The position numbers and the translations under genes are program-made. The notes under the pieces are model-generated. The model saw only the letters and a list, made by a program, of their open reading frames with translations, ran no database searches and was not told where the DNA came from. 64,000 nucleotides of DNA from Streptomyces sp. TRM68416 (GTDB taxonomy: Bacteria; Actinomycetota; Actinomycetes; Streptomycetales; Streptomycetaceae). Where the stretch lies: NCBI RefSeq assembly GCF_014596915.1, contig NZ_JACVWU010000017.1, forward strand, positions 154,439 to 218,438, in the 5' to 3' direction. The number at the start of each line of letters is the position of its first letter. The first letter of the stretch is position 1. Below are positions 1 to 8,454 of this stretch, in pieces.

Positions 1-35
1 CGTCGACCCTGTCACCGACCCGGGAGACTCACCCC

Positions 36-2417
36 ATGTCCAAGGTCGAACACCAGAACAGCACCGTACTGACCGACGACGAGCTGCGCACCCTGGACGC
101 CCACTGGCGCGCGGCCAACTACCTCGCCGCCGGACAGATCTACCTGCTGGCCAACCCGCTGCTGCGCGAGCCGCTCCGGGCCGAGCACATCAAGCCGAGG
201 CTGCTCGGCCACTGGGGCACCTCGCCCGGTCTGAACCTCGTGTACACCCACCTCAACCGGGTCATCAAGGCCCGCGACCTGGACGCGCTGTGCATCTGGG
301 GACCCGGCCACGGCGGCCCGTCGGTTCTGGCCAATTCCTGGCTGGAGGGAAGCTACAGCCGGACCTACCCCGACGTGGGCCGCGACGCGGCGGGCATGGG
401 GCGGCTGTTCAAGCAGTTCTCCTTCCCCGGCGGCGTCCCGAGCCATGTGGCCCCGGAGACCCCGGGCTCGATCCACGAGGGCGGCGAACTCGGCTACGCC
501 CTCTCCCACGCGTACGGCGCCGCCTTCGACAACCCCGGCCTGCTCGTCGCGTGCGTGATCGGCGACGGCGAGGCCGAGACCGGGCCGCTGGCCGCCTCCT
601 GGCACTCCAACAAGTTCCTCGACCCGGTGCACGACGGCGCCGTCCTGCCGATCCTGCACCTCAACGGCTACAAGATCGCCAACCCGACCGTGCTGTCCCG
701 GCTGCCCGAGCCCGAACTCGACGAGCTGCTGCGCGGCTACGGCCATGAACCCCTGCATGTCACCGGCGACGACCCGGCCACCGTCCACCGGGCCATGGCG
801 CAGGCCTTCGACACCGCCCTGGAACGCATCGCCCAGGCGCAGCGCACCGCCCGCGAGGAGGGCGCGGACGAGCGCCCCCGCTGGCCCGTCATCGTGCTGC
901 GCACCCCCAAGGGCTGGACCGGCCCCGCGGAGGTCGACGGTGTGCCCGTCGAGGGGACCTGGCGCGCCCACCAGGTCCCCCTCGCCGGCGTCCGCGAGAA
1001 CCCCGAGCACCTGCGCCAGCTGGAGGAGTGGCTGCGCTCCTACCGGCCCGAGGAACTCTTCGACGCCGACGGCCGGCCCGTCGCCGACGTCCTCGCCTGC
1101 CTGCCCGAGGGCGCCCGCCGGCTGGGGGCCACCCCGCACGCCAACGGCGGCCTGCTCGTGCGCGAGCTGCCGATCGACCCGCTGGAGCGGTTCGCGGTGC
1201 CCGTCGACAAGCCCGGCACCACCCTCCACGAACCCACCAGGATCCTCGGCGACCTCCTCGCCCAGGTCATGAAGGACACCGCCGAGCGCCGCGACTTCCG
1301 GGTCGTCGGCCCCGACGAGACCGCCTCCAACCGCCTCCAGGCCGTCTTCGACGGCAGCGGCAAGGCCTGGCAGGCCGAGATCCTCCCCGTCGACGAACAC
1401 CTCGACCGGCACGGCCGGGTCCTGGAGATCCTCTCCGAACACACCTGCCAGGGCTGGCTGGAGGGCTACCTGCTGACCGGCCGGCACGGCCTCTTCTCCT
1501 GCTACGAGGCGTTCGTGCACATCGTCGACTCGATGGTCAACCAGCACATCAAATGGCTCAAGACCTCGCGCGAGCTGCCCTGGCGCGCCCCCATCCCCTC
1601 CCTCAACTACCTGCTCACCTCGCACGTGTGGCGCCAGGACCACAACGGCTTCTCCCACCAGGACCCCGGCTTCGTCGACCACGTCCTCAACAAGAGCCCC
1701 GAGGTCGTCCGCGTCTACCTGCCGCCGGACGCCAACACCCTGCTGTCGGTGGCCGAACACGCCCTGAACAGCCGCGACTACGTCAACGTCGTCGTCGCCG
1801 GCAAGCAGCCCTGCTTCGACTGGCTGTCCATCGACGCCGCCCGCGCCCACTGCGCCCGCGGCGCCGGCATCTGGGAGTGGGCCGGCAACGAGAACGGCGG
1901 CGAACCCGACGTGGTCCTCGGCTGCGCCGGCGACGTACCCACCCAGGAAGTCCTGGCCGCCGCCCAGTTGCTCCGCCGCCACCTGCCCGAGCTGGCCGTC
2001 CGCGTGGTCAACGTCGTCGACATCGCCCGCCTGATGCCGCGCGAGGAACACCCGCACGGCATGACCGACTTCGAGTACGACGGCCTGTTCACCGCCGACA
2101 AGCCGGTGATCTTCGCCTACCACGGTTACCCCTGGCTGATCCACCGCCTCGCCTACCGGCGCACCGGCCACAACCACCTCCATGTGCGCGGCTACAAGGA
2201 GTCGGGGACCACGACGACACCGTTCGACATGGTCGTGCGCAACGACCTCGACCGGTACCGGCTGGTCATGGACGTCATCGACCGGGTCCCCGGGCTCGCG
2301 GTGCGGGCGGCCGGCGTACGGCAGGAGATGGCCGACGCACGGACCCGGCACCAGGCGTGGATCCGGGAGTACGGCACCGATCTGCCGGAGATCGCGGAGT
2401 GGACCTGGAACGCCTGA
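36..2417 (+). CDS. xfp: Phosphoketolase (Xfp family)
   Basis: Cytosolic thiamine-diphosphate enzyme that cleaves xylulose 5-phosphate and/or fructose 6-phosphate with inorganic phosphate, giving acetyl phosphate plus a triose or tetrose phosphate. The 793 residues match the family's usual length of about 800. Visible family motifs are HGGPSVLANSWLEG near residue 92, the cofactor motif GDGEAETGPLAASWH near 176, and SCYEAFVHIVDSM near 488. The ATG at 36 has GGGAG at 22-26, a normal spacing. Only 35 bases of upstream sequence are visible, so its promoter and any operon partner are outside the window. In actinobacterial dormancy-type clusters this enzyme is commonly found with universal stress proteins and PPDK, which also occur here. 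Whether it prefers xylulose or fructose phosphate cannot be told from the sequence. Confidence 0.95.
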   Translation: MSKVEHQNSTVLTDDELRTLDAHWRAANYLAAGQIYLLANPLLREPLRAEHIKPRLLGHWGTSPGLNLVYTHLNRVIKARDLDALCIWGPGHGGPSVLANSWLEGSYSRTYPDVGRDAAGMGRLFKQFSFPGGVPSHVAPETPGSIHEGGELGYALSHAYGAAFDNPGLLVACVIGDGEAETGPLAASWHSNKFLDPVHDGAVLPILHLNGYKIANPTVLSRLPEPELDELLRGYGHEPLHVTGDDPATVHRAMAQAFDTALERIAQAQRTAREEGADERPRWPVIVLRTPKGWTGPAEVDGVPVEGTWRAHQVPLAGVRENPEHLRQLEEWLRSYRPEELFDADGRPVADVLACLPEGARRLGATPHANGGLLVRELPIDPLERFAVPVDKPGTTLHEPTRILGDLLAQVMKDTAERRDFRVVGPDETASNRLQAVFDGSGKAWQAEILPVDEHLDRHGRVLEILSEHTCQGWLEGYLLTGRHGLFSCYEAFVHIVDSMVNQHIKWLKTSRELPWRAPIPSLNYLLTSHVWRQDHNGFSHQDPGFVDHVLNKSPEVVRVYLPPDANTLLSVAEHALNSRDYVNVVVAGKQPCFDWLSIDAARAHCARGAGIWEWAGNENGGEPDVVLGCAGDVPTQEVLAAAQLLRRHLPELAVRVVNVVDIARLMPREEHPHGMTDFEYDGLFTADKPVIFAYHGYPWLIHRLAYRRTGHNHLHVRGYKESGTTTTPFDMVVRNDLDRYRLVMDVIDRVPGLAVRAAGVRQEMADARTRHQAWIREYGTDLPEIAEWTWNA

Positions 2418-2456
2418 GCGGACCGGGCGGACCACATGCCCCCGGCCCCGGCCGGC

Positions 2457-3482
2457 TCAAGCGGGGCGCCACGTCCGCGGACGGTCCGCCGTGAGCCTGC
2501 GGTAGTGGCTGGGTGACATTCCCGTGCACCTGCGGAAGGCGCGGGTGAACTGGGACGGATCGGGAAACCCCCATCGGCTCGCGATCGAACCGATGGGGAC
2601 CCTCCGCAGCCGGGGGTCGGCCAGGTCCCGCCGGCACAGGTCCATGCGGCGGCTCGTGATGTAGGCGCAGACGGAGGTGCCGTGCCGCTGGAAGAGCCGG
2701 TGCAGATGGCGCACGGAGATCTGGTGGGCCGCCGCCACGGCGGCGGGCGTCAGCTCGCGGTCCCGCAGGTGCCGTTCGACGAAAGACGTGATGCGCAGGT
2801 ACAGGACGTCCTGCGAGGTCCGGGCGGCGGAGGGCAGGTCGCTGTCGAGATGGTGGGCGAGCGTCGCCGCCGCCAGGTCGAGCAGCACATGGCCGAGCCG
2901 GGCCGCGTCGTGCGGGGAGCAGGAGCCGTGTTCGTCGGCCAGGGTCGTGAGGAAGCCGGCGAGGAGACGCCCCGCACCGCGGGTCCCGGGCAGGGGGCGG
3001 GCCAGGAGCCCGGCGAGCCTGCTGTCGGGCAGCGGGAGCAGTTGCTTGGGGAACTGCAACAGAATCGATTCGGACCGCGTCCACGGCCCGGCCTCGGCAT
3101 AGCAGTCGAACGGTCGTGAGCTGTCGTAGAAGATGAGGTCTCCGGGTGCGAGGCGGGCTGTCCTGCGTGCCTGGTTGATGCCCTGGGGCCCGCCCCGGCG
3201 GATGAGGCCCACCTGGTACTGCTCGGGATCCGACTGCCGGATCATCCTGGGCGTGCGCTGGGACAGCAGTGCTCCGTAGGACAGGCGCGTCAGTTGCGCG
3301 GGTCCCAGGAGCAGCGCCTCCATGCGCCCGCCGAACGTGGCAGGATCCACCACTTTGATTCTCGTCGTGACCAGCGTCTGAGCCGCCGCGTCCTCAAACG
3401 CCTCGGCGCGCTCGTGGGCGGGCAGGACGGCGCTGTCGAAGACCGTTTCCATCACATGTCCCGAGGTCGCGGTGCCGGACAC
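2457..3482 (-). CDS. AraC-family transcriptional regulator
   Basis: DNA-binding regulator of 341 residues. The C-terminal third carries a complete AraC double helix-turn-helix: first helix region LTPAAVAAAHQISVRHLHRL, second region PIGSIASRWGFPDPSQFTRA, ending in the typical FRRCTGMSPSHYRR. The N-terminal 200 residues look like the AraC_binding_2 sensor domain seen in NphR/FeaR-type regulators. It converges on the phosphoketolase gene with a 39-bp gap and is divergent from the secreted beta-trefoil gene. An alternative start lies ten codons in, at METVFD. The ligand and targets cannot be inferred from the sequence. Confidence 0.9.
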   Translation of the reverse strand: MSGTATSGHVMETVFDSAVLPAHERAEAFEDAAAQTLVTTRIKVVDPATFGGRMEALLLGPAQLTRLSYGALLSQRTPRMIRQSDPEQYQVGLIRRGGPQGINQARRTARLAPGDLIFYDSSRPFDCYAEAGPWTRSESILLQFPKQLLPLPDSRLAGLLARPLPGTRGAGRLLAGFLTTLADEHGSCSPHDAARLGHVLLDLAAATLAHHLDSDLPSAARTSQDVLYLRITSFVERHLRDRELTPAAVAAAHQISVRHLHRLFQRHGTSVCAYITSRRMDLCRRDLADPRLRRVPIGSIASRWGFPDPSQFTRAFRRCTGMSPSHYRRLTADRPRTWRPA

Positions 3483-3719
3483 ACAGAAGTGTCGGCTCGC
3501 GCTCGGCTGAGCGGCCAGCGGTCATTGCGTCAACCTCGGTCCGGCCGCGGTGACGAGGGTCACGCGGGTGTGGCACGCAGCGCCAAGGGCCGGGCACGCA
3601 GGGCCAACGACAGCGCCACGACGGCGCGGCAGGCTTCTTCCCTGCGACACCGGCTCACCCACGTGAGCCGGCACGGGGCGCGCCGACCACGCGTCCGCCA
3701 CCTCGTCAGGGGGACAGAC

Positions 3720-4232
3720 ATGCCACACAGGAAGATCGTCGGACTGTCACTGGGGCTCGCCATGCTGCCGGGCATCGCCTTCGTGGCGGCCCCGGCGTCC
3801 GCGGCGCAGGAGGCGCCGGCCACGGCCAGGTCCGCCACGGTCCGCCCGGCCGGGCCGGACGCGGCCGCGCAGGACTGGTTCCTGCTGCGCAACCGCGGAA
3901 TCAGCAAGTGCCTGGCCAACCACCACCCCACCGTCTTCGCCCACCGCTGCGTCAGCTCCTACACCGACCAGCACTGGGGCCTGCGCGACGGCAACATGCT
4001 GATCAACCGCAAGAGCCAGGCCTGCCTCGCGATGCACGCCGACGGCCGGGTGTTCACCTTCCGCTGCACCAACTCCTACCGGGACCAGCGCTGGATCTTC
4101 ACAGGCGTCGGAGGCGGCGCCTACCTGATCGAGAACGCGCAGCACCGCGGCAAGTGCGTCGCGGCACACAGCGACGGCAAGGTCTTCGGCTTCCGGTGCA
4201 CCAGGTCGTACACGGACCAGCACTGGTACTAG
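3720..4232 (+). CDS. Secreted small beta-trefoil (ricin-B-like) protein
   Basis: Predicted exported protein of 170 residues. It begins with a positively charged signal peptide (MPHRKIVGLSLGLAMLPG) and a likely signal peptidase site after ASA near residue 30. The mature part has three similar segments, each with a Cys-containing strand and a QxW motif (QHWG near 84, QRWI near 122, QHWY at the C-terminus), as in the three-fold carbohydrate-binding beta-trefoil of ricin-B lectins. The reading frame stays open further upstream, but ATG 3720 has an AGGGGG ribosome site just before it and is the only start that puts the signal peptide at the N-terminus. Sugar binding is inferred from the QxW pattern only; no enzymatic domain is attached. 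Confidence 0.8.
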   Translation: MPHRKIVGLSLGLAMLPGIAFVAAPASAAQEAPATARSATVRPAGPDAAAQDWFLLRNRGISKCLANHHPTVFAHRCVSSYTDQHWGLRDGNMLINRKSQACLAMHADGRVFTFRCTNSYRDQRWIFTGVGGGAYLIENAQHRGKCVAAHSDGKVFGFRCTRSYTDQHWY

Positions 4233-4251
4233 AGGCAGACCTACGCGTTCC

Positions 4252-4285
4252 ACCGAGCGGCGCCGCAGGAACCGAGCGGCGCCGC
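4252..4285. terminator. Repeated palindromic element behind the beta-trefoil gene
   Basis: ACCGAGCGGCGCCGC occurs twice as a direct repeat at 4252-4266 and 4271-4285. Each copy contains the palindrome GCGGCGCCGC, so the two copies can also pair with each other. It starts 19 bases after the stop codon, which fits a transcription terminator, although there is no T-run. Confidence 0.45.
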
Positions 4286-4323
4286 TTCGGCGTGCCGTCC
4301 GCGCGCAGGCCGTCCCGGCACTG

Positions 4324-4339
4324 AGGGCCGACCGGCCCA
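4324..4339. promoter_or_regulatory. Possible DevR/OsdR-type box upstream of patA
   Basis: AGGGCCGACCGGCCCA is a near-palindrome sharing the GGGCCGA..CGG.CCC layout with the paired boxes in front of the hydrogenase, maturation and universal stress genes. It lies 85 to 100 bases before the patA start. Only one good box is visible here and GC-rich DNA gives such matches by chance, so confidence is low. Confidence 0.35.
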
Positions 4340-4423
4340 CCAGCCCCGCCCGGACAGCCCATGGGGCCGCCGTCCGTTCCGCTGGATCCTCGAAGTGACG
4401 AGAAGACGCGAAGGAGATCCGCG

Positions 4424-7153
4424 ATGACGGACGACGTGCTCACCCGGCCCCCGGTCCACGCCCTGCTCGCGGACGGCACCATGGTGTGCATCCGCCCGGC
4501 GCGGCGCTCGGACCACGAACAACTCCACGGTCTGTACGAGGAGATGTCGCCGGAGAACCTGCGGCTGCGGTTCTTCGCCGCCAGCCGCCGGTCGGCCGCG
4601 CTGGCCGCCGACCGGGCCTGCGGGCCGGCGCGTCCCGGCTACCGGGCGCTGGTGGCCGAGATCGCGGACCGGATCATCGGCCTAGCCGAGTACGGCGTCA
4701 CCGACTCGCAGGACACCGCCGAGTACGGCGTCACGGACGCGGAGCACACCGCCGAGATCTCCATCGCGGTCGCCGACGGCCTGCACCACCGCGGCGTCGG
4801 CACCCTCCTCGTCGAGCACCTGGTGTCGGCCGCCCGCGCCGAGGGCATCACGGCCTTCACCGCCGACGCGCTCAGTGAGAACCACGAGGTGCTGCGGCTC
4901 TTCGCCGACCTCGGCCTGCGCACCGCCCGCCGCTTCGACGGCCCCGAGGTGCGCTGCACCATCGCCCTCGACGAGAGCGACACCTACCTGACGGCCGTGG
5001 AGGAACGCGGCCGCGCCGCCGACGTCGCCAGCCTCCGCCCGCTGCTGCGGCCCGACACGGTCGCCGTCGTCGGCGCCGGACGCAAGGCGGGCTCCGTGGG
5101 CCGGGCGATCCTGCACCAACTGCACGCCGGCGACTACACCGGCCGCCTGTTCGCGGTGAACCCCGGCGCCCACGCCATCCTCGGAGTGCCGTCCTACCCG
5201 TCGGTCAGCGCCCTGCCCGCCACCCCCGACCTCGCCGTCCTGGCGGTGCCCGCGGCCGCGCTCGCGGACACCGCCGAGGAGTGCGGCAAGGCCGGCGTCC
5301 GCGCCCTCCTCGTCGTCTCCTCCGGCCTGGACGCCGCCCAGTCCGACGCCCTGCTCACCGCCTGCCGCGCCCACGGCATGCGCATGGTCGGCCCCAACTG
5401 CCTCGGCATCAGCAACACCGACCCGGCCCTGCGCCTCGACGCCACCTTCGCCGCCCGCCATCCGCGCCCCGGCACCGCGGGCATCGCCGTCCAGTCCGGC
5501 GGCGTCGGCATCGCCCTGCTCGACGGCCTGTCCCGGCTCGGCATCGGCGTCTCCTCCTTCGCCTCCCTCGGCGACAAGTACGACGTCAGCGGCAACGACA
5601 TGCTCCAGTGGTGGGAGAGCGACGGCCGCACCGACCTCGCCCTGCTGCACCTGGAGTCCTTCGGCAACCCGCGCGCCTTCTCCCGTACCGCCCGCCGCGT
5701 CACCCGCCGCATGCCGGTGCTGACCGTCGACGCGGGCCGCACCGACGCCGGCCGCCGGGCCGCCGCCTCCCACACCGCGGCCGCCGCCACCCGCACCATG
5801 ACCCGCGGAGCGCTGTTCACCCAGGCCGGCATCACCGCCACCCACTCCTGCGGCGAACTCCTCGAAACCGCCGCCCTGATGCACTCCCAGCCGCTGCCCG
5901 CCGGATCCCGGGTCGCCGTGGTCACCAACGCGGGCGGCGCCGGCGTCCTCGCCGCCGACGCCTGCGCCGAGGCCGGGCTCACCCTCCCCGCGCCCACCCC
6001 CGAACTCGTCGACGACCTGCTCGCCGTACTCCCCGCGGGCGCCGCCGTCGGCAACCCCGTCGACGCGACCGCCGCGGTGACGGAGGAACAGCTCACAGCC
6101 TGCGTGGACCGGATCATGAGGTACGGCGGGATCGACGCCGTCCTCGTGGCCCTGGTGCCCACCGCGGTCGCCGCGGCGACCGGCGACGACCTGATCCGGG
6201 CACTCACCCACGCCGCCCCCGGATCGCGCCCCAAGCCGGTCGCCGCGGTACGGCTCGAACAGGGCCTGCCCGTCGAACTGCTGCCCGCGGAGGGCGGCGG
6301 CACCGTCCCGGCGTACGCCGAACCCCAGGCCGCGGCCCGCGCCCTGGCCCACGCCGCCCGCCGCGCCGCCTGGCTCGCCCGGCCCGCCGGGACCGTCCCC
6401 GTCCTGGACGACGTCGACACCGCACGCGCCCACGCCGTGGTCGACACCTACCTCGAGGAGAACCCGGACGGCGGCTGGCTCGCCCCGCGCGTGTGCGCCG
6501 AGCTCCTCGACTGCTACGGCATCCCGCAACTGCCCTGGGCCTGGGCCGACACCGAGGACGACGCCGTCCTCGCCGCCGACCGGCTGCGCGGCGCCGACGG
6601 CCGGGTCGTCATGAAGGGCCACTGGCCCGGACTGCTGCACAAGAGCGCCCAGCACGCCGTCCACCTCGACCTGCGGGGCGACCACCAGGTCCGCGCCGCC
6701 TTCCGCGACCTGGAGACCCGGTTCGCCGGACTGCTCACCGGCGTGGTCCTCCAGCCGCTCGCCCCGCGCGGCACGGAACTGTTCGCCGGTGTCGTCCAGG
6801 ACGAGGTCTTCGGACCGCTGGTGCTCTTCGGCCTCGGCGGCACCGCCACCGAGGTCCTCTCCGACCACGCCGCCCGGCTGGCCCCGCTCACCGACCACGA
6901 CGTACACGACCTGATCACGGCCCCGCGCTGCGCCCCCCTGCTGTTCGGCGCGCACGGCGGCGGCCCGGTCGACCTCACCGGCCTCGAACGCCTGCTGCTG
7001 CGGCTGTCCCGCATGGCGAGCGACCTGCCGCAGCTCGCCGAGGCCGACTTCAACCCCGTTCTCGCGACACCGGGCGGAGTCACTGTGCTCGATGCGCGCG
7101 TACGCCTGCTGCCCCGCAGGCCCCAGGACCCGTATCTGCGCAGGCTCCGCTAG
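4424..7153 (+). CDS. patA: PatA-like protein lysine acetyltransferase (GNAT + acyl-CoA synthetase-like)
   Basis: Two-part protein of 909 residues. An N-terminal GNAT acetyltransferase (about 15-185, acetyl-CoA loop HHRGVGTLLVEHL) is followed by a full NDP-forming acyl-CoA synthetase-like module: CoA-binding Rossmann part from about 205 (VAVVGAGRKAGSVG), ligase part with GPNCLGI and SHTAAAA, and an ATP-grasp part near the C-terminus. GNAT at the N-terminus is the inverted (type II) order described for Streptomyces PatA, which acetylates and silences acetyl-CoA synthetase. ATG 4424 has GAAGGAG eight bases upstream, so the 21 open codons before it are probably untranslated. It leads an operon with the CBS, flavodoxin and nitroreductase genes; the next gene's ribosome site overlaps its stop. 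The GNAT domain contains an 11-codon tandem duplication. Confidence 0.85.
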   Translation: MTDDVLTRPPVHALLADGTMVCIRPARRSDHEQLHGLYEEMSPENLRLRFFAASRRSAALAADRACGPARPGYRALVAEIADRIIGLAEYGVTDSQDTAEYGVTDAEHTAEISIAVADGLHHRGVGTLLVEHLVSAARAEGITAFTADALSENHEVLRLFADLGLRTARRFDGPEVRCTIALDESDTYLTAVEERGRAADVASLRPLLRPDTVAVVGAGRKAGSVGRAILHQLHAGDYTGRLFAVNPGAHAILGVPSYPSVSALPATPDLAVLAVPAAALADTAEECGKAGVRALLVVSSGLDAAQSDALLTACRAHGMRMVGPNCLGISNTDPALRLDATFAARHPRPGTAGIAVQSGGVGIALLDGLSRLGIGVSSFASLGDKYDVSGNDMLQWWESDGRTDLALLHLESFGNPRAFSRTARRVTRRMPVLTVDAGRTDAGRRAAASHTAAAATRTMTRGALFTQAGITATHSCGELLETAALMHSQPLPAGSRVAVVTNAGGAGVLAADACAEAGLTLPAPTPELVDDLLAVLPAGAAVGNPVDATAAVTEEQLTACVDRIMRYGGIDAVLVALVPTAVAAATGDDLIRALTHAAPGSRPKPVAAVRLEQGLPVELLPAEGGGTVPAYAEPQAAARALAHAARRAAWLARPAGTVPVLDDVDTARAHAVVDTYLEENPDGGWLAPRVCAELLDCYGIPQLPWAWADTEDDAVLAADRLRGADGRVVMKGHWPGLLHKSAQHAVHLDLRGDHQVRAAFRDLETRFAGLLTGVVLQPLAPRGTELFAGVVQDEVFGPLVLFGLGGTATEVLSDHAARLAPLTDHDVHDLITAPRCAPLLFGAHGGGPVDLTGLERLLLRLSRMASDLPQLAEADFNPVLATPGGVTVLDARVRLLPRRPQDPYLRRLR
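4685..4750 (+). repeat. 33-bp tandem duplication inside the patA GNAT domain
   Basis: Units 4685-4717 and 4718-4750 encode AEYGVTDSQDT and AEYGVTDAEHT back to back. The 11-codon length keeps the frame. The block lies just before the AEISIAVADG strand that leads to the acetyl-CoA binding loop, and a single copy would be enough for the GNAT fold. Confidence 0.9.
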
Positions 7154-7164
7154 GAGGGACAGAC

Positions 7165-7896
7165 ATGAAGCACAACAAGGTGGGCTCCGTGATGACCACG
7201 GAGGTCGTCCGCGCCGAGTACGGCACTCCGTTCAAGGAAGTGGCCCGGCTGCTCGGTGACCACCACATCAGCGGACTGCCGGTGGTCGACGAGGACGAAC
7301 AGGTCATCGGCGTCATCTCCGAGACGGACCTGCTGCTGCGGCAGGCCGCTACCCCCGACCCCTACGAGCCGCGCAAGCGCTCCTGGTTCGCCGGCCTGAC
7401 CCGGGCTGGCCGGACCCGGGCCGCCAAGGTCAGGGCCCGCACCGCCGGCCAGCTGATGACCGAACCGCCCATCACCGTGCACGCCGACGACACCATCGTC
7501 GAGGCCGCCCGGATCATGGCGCAGAACCGCGTCGAACGCCTGCCCGTCCTCGACGAGGAGAACCGGCTCGTCGGCATCGTCACCCGCCGCGACCTGCTGC
7601 AGGTCTTCCTGCGGCCCGACGCGGAGATCCGCGCCGAGGTCGTCGACGAGGTGCTGGTGCGGGCGCTGTGGCTGACCCCGCGCGCGGTGGACGTCTCGGT
7701 CACCGAGGGCGTCGTCACGCTCACGGGACAGATGGAACGCAAGAGCGAGACGGAGATCGCCGTCTCCATGACCCGGCAGATCGACGGTGTGGTCGCCGTC
7801 GTCGACCGGCTCACCCACCGGCTGGACGACTCCCGGCTCCAGCCCGACGAGCAGGCCCTGCACGGCGTGGCCGACGACTGGCTGCGCAGGCTGTGA
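7165..7896 (+). CDS. CBS-pair protein with C-terminal BON domain
   Basis: Cytosolic 243-residue protein with two CBS motifs (about 8-60 beginning VGSVMTTEVV, and 95-150 beginning AGQLMTEPPITVHADDT) and a BON domain at about 155-220 (VDVSVTEGVVTLTGQMERK). CBS pairs bind adenine nucleotides and act as energy sensors. The arrangement resembles the hypoxic-response CBS proteins of the mycobacterial dormancy regulon, with an extra BON domain. The ATG at 7165 follows GGAGG, which overlaps the patA stop, so the two genes are co-transcribed. A shorter paralogue with the same architecture sits in the hydrogenase operon at 28913-29533. No effector enzyme domain is present. Confidence 0.9.
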   Translation: MKHNKVGSVMTTEVVRAEYGTPFKEVARLLGDHHISGLPVVDEDEQVIGVISETDLLLRQAATPDPYEPRKRSWFAGLTRAGRTRAAKVRARTAGQLMTEPPITVHADDTIVEAARIMAQNRVERLPVLDEENRLVGIVTRRDLLQVFLRPDAEIRAEVVDEVLVRALWLTPRAVDVSVTEGVVTLTGQMERKSETEIAVSMTRQIDGVVAVVDRLTHRLDDSRLQPDEQALHGVADDWLRRL

Positions 7897-7922
7897 CAGG
7901 CCCCTGAAAGGAGGCGTCCGCC

Positions 7923-8426
7923 ATGACCGCCAAGGTACTGGTCGCCTACGGGAGCACCAACGGATCGACCGCACAGATCGCCGAGGCCGTGGCCGCGGTC
8001 CTGCGCAAGGAGGGCTGCACCGCCGAGGCGCTGCCCGCCGCAGCCGTCGTCCGGCTCACGGACTACGACGCCGTCGTGGTGGGCGGCGGCCTGTACGCCG
8101 GCCGCTGGCACCGGGACGCCCGCCGCTTCCTGCGCCGCCACGGCACCGCCCTGGCCGGACGTCCGCTGTACGTGTTCAGCAGCGGCCCGCTCGACCCCTC
8201 GGCCTCGGAACGGGACATCCCGCCCGTTCCCGGGCTGCGGCGGGCCATGGACCGGCTGAACGCACGCGGGCACGCGACCTTCGGCGGCTGCCTGGAGGAG
8301 GGCGCGAAGGGCCGGATCGCCCGGATGATCGTGCGCAACGGAAAGGGCGGCGACTTCCGGGACTTCGGCCGGATCGAGGAATGGGCGGCCCAGGTCGCCG
8401 AGGAAGTGGCGGGGAAGCAGGACTGA
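7923..8426 (+). CDS. Flavodoxin-domain protein
   Basis: Single flavodoxin fold of 167 residues. The FMN phosphate loop is visible at the N-terminus (AYGSTNGSTAQIAEAV), followed by DAVVVGGGLYAGRWHRDARR and VFSSGPLD, which resemble menaquinone-dependent protoporphyrinogen dehydrogenase (HemG-like) flavodoxins. It is probably a soluble one- or two-electron carrier or small oxidoreductase. It lies 26 bp behind the CBS/BON gene and 28 bp before the nitroreductase, each with its own GGAGG-like ribosome site, in the patA operon. The electron partner is not evident. Confidence 0.85.
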   Translation: MTAKVLVAYGSTNGSTAQIAEAVAAVLRKEGCTAEALPAAAVVRLTDYDAVVVGGGLYAGRWHRDARRFLRRHGTALAGRPLYVFSSGPLDPSASERDIPPVPGLRRAMDRLNARGHATFGGCLEEGAKGRIARMIVRNGKGGDFRDFGRIEEWAAQVAEEVAGKQD

Positions 8427-8454
8427 CCCCGCCGTCACGAAGGGTGGATGCCTG

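Noticed and set aside
12..2435. Long minus-strand open frame covering the phosphoketolase gene
   Set aside because: It mirrors the phosphoketolase codon pattern on the opposite strand, has no family similarity and no ribosome site; high GC creates such frames.
4682..6955. 757-codon minus-strand frame opposite patA
   Set aside because: Gly/Val/Ala-rich composition is the antisense of GC-rich codons; patA has all expected domains on the plus strand.
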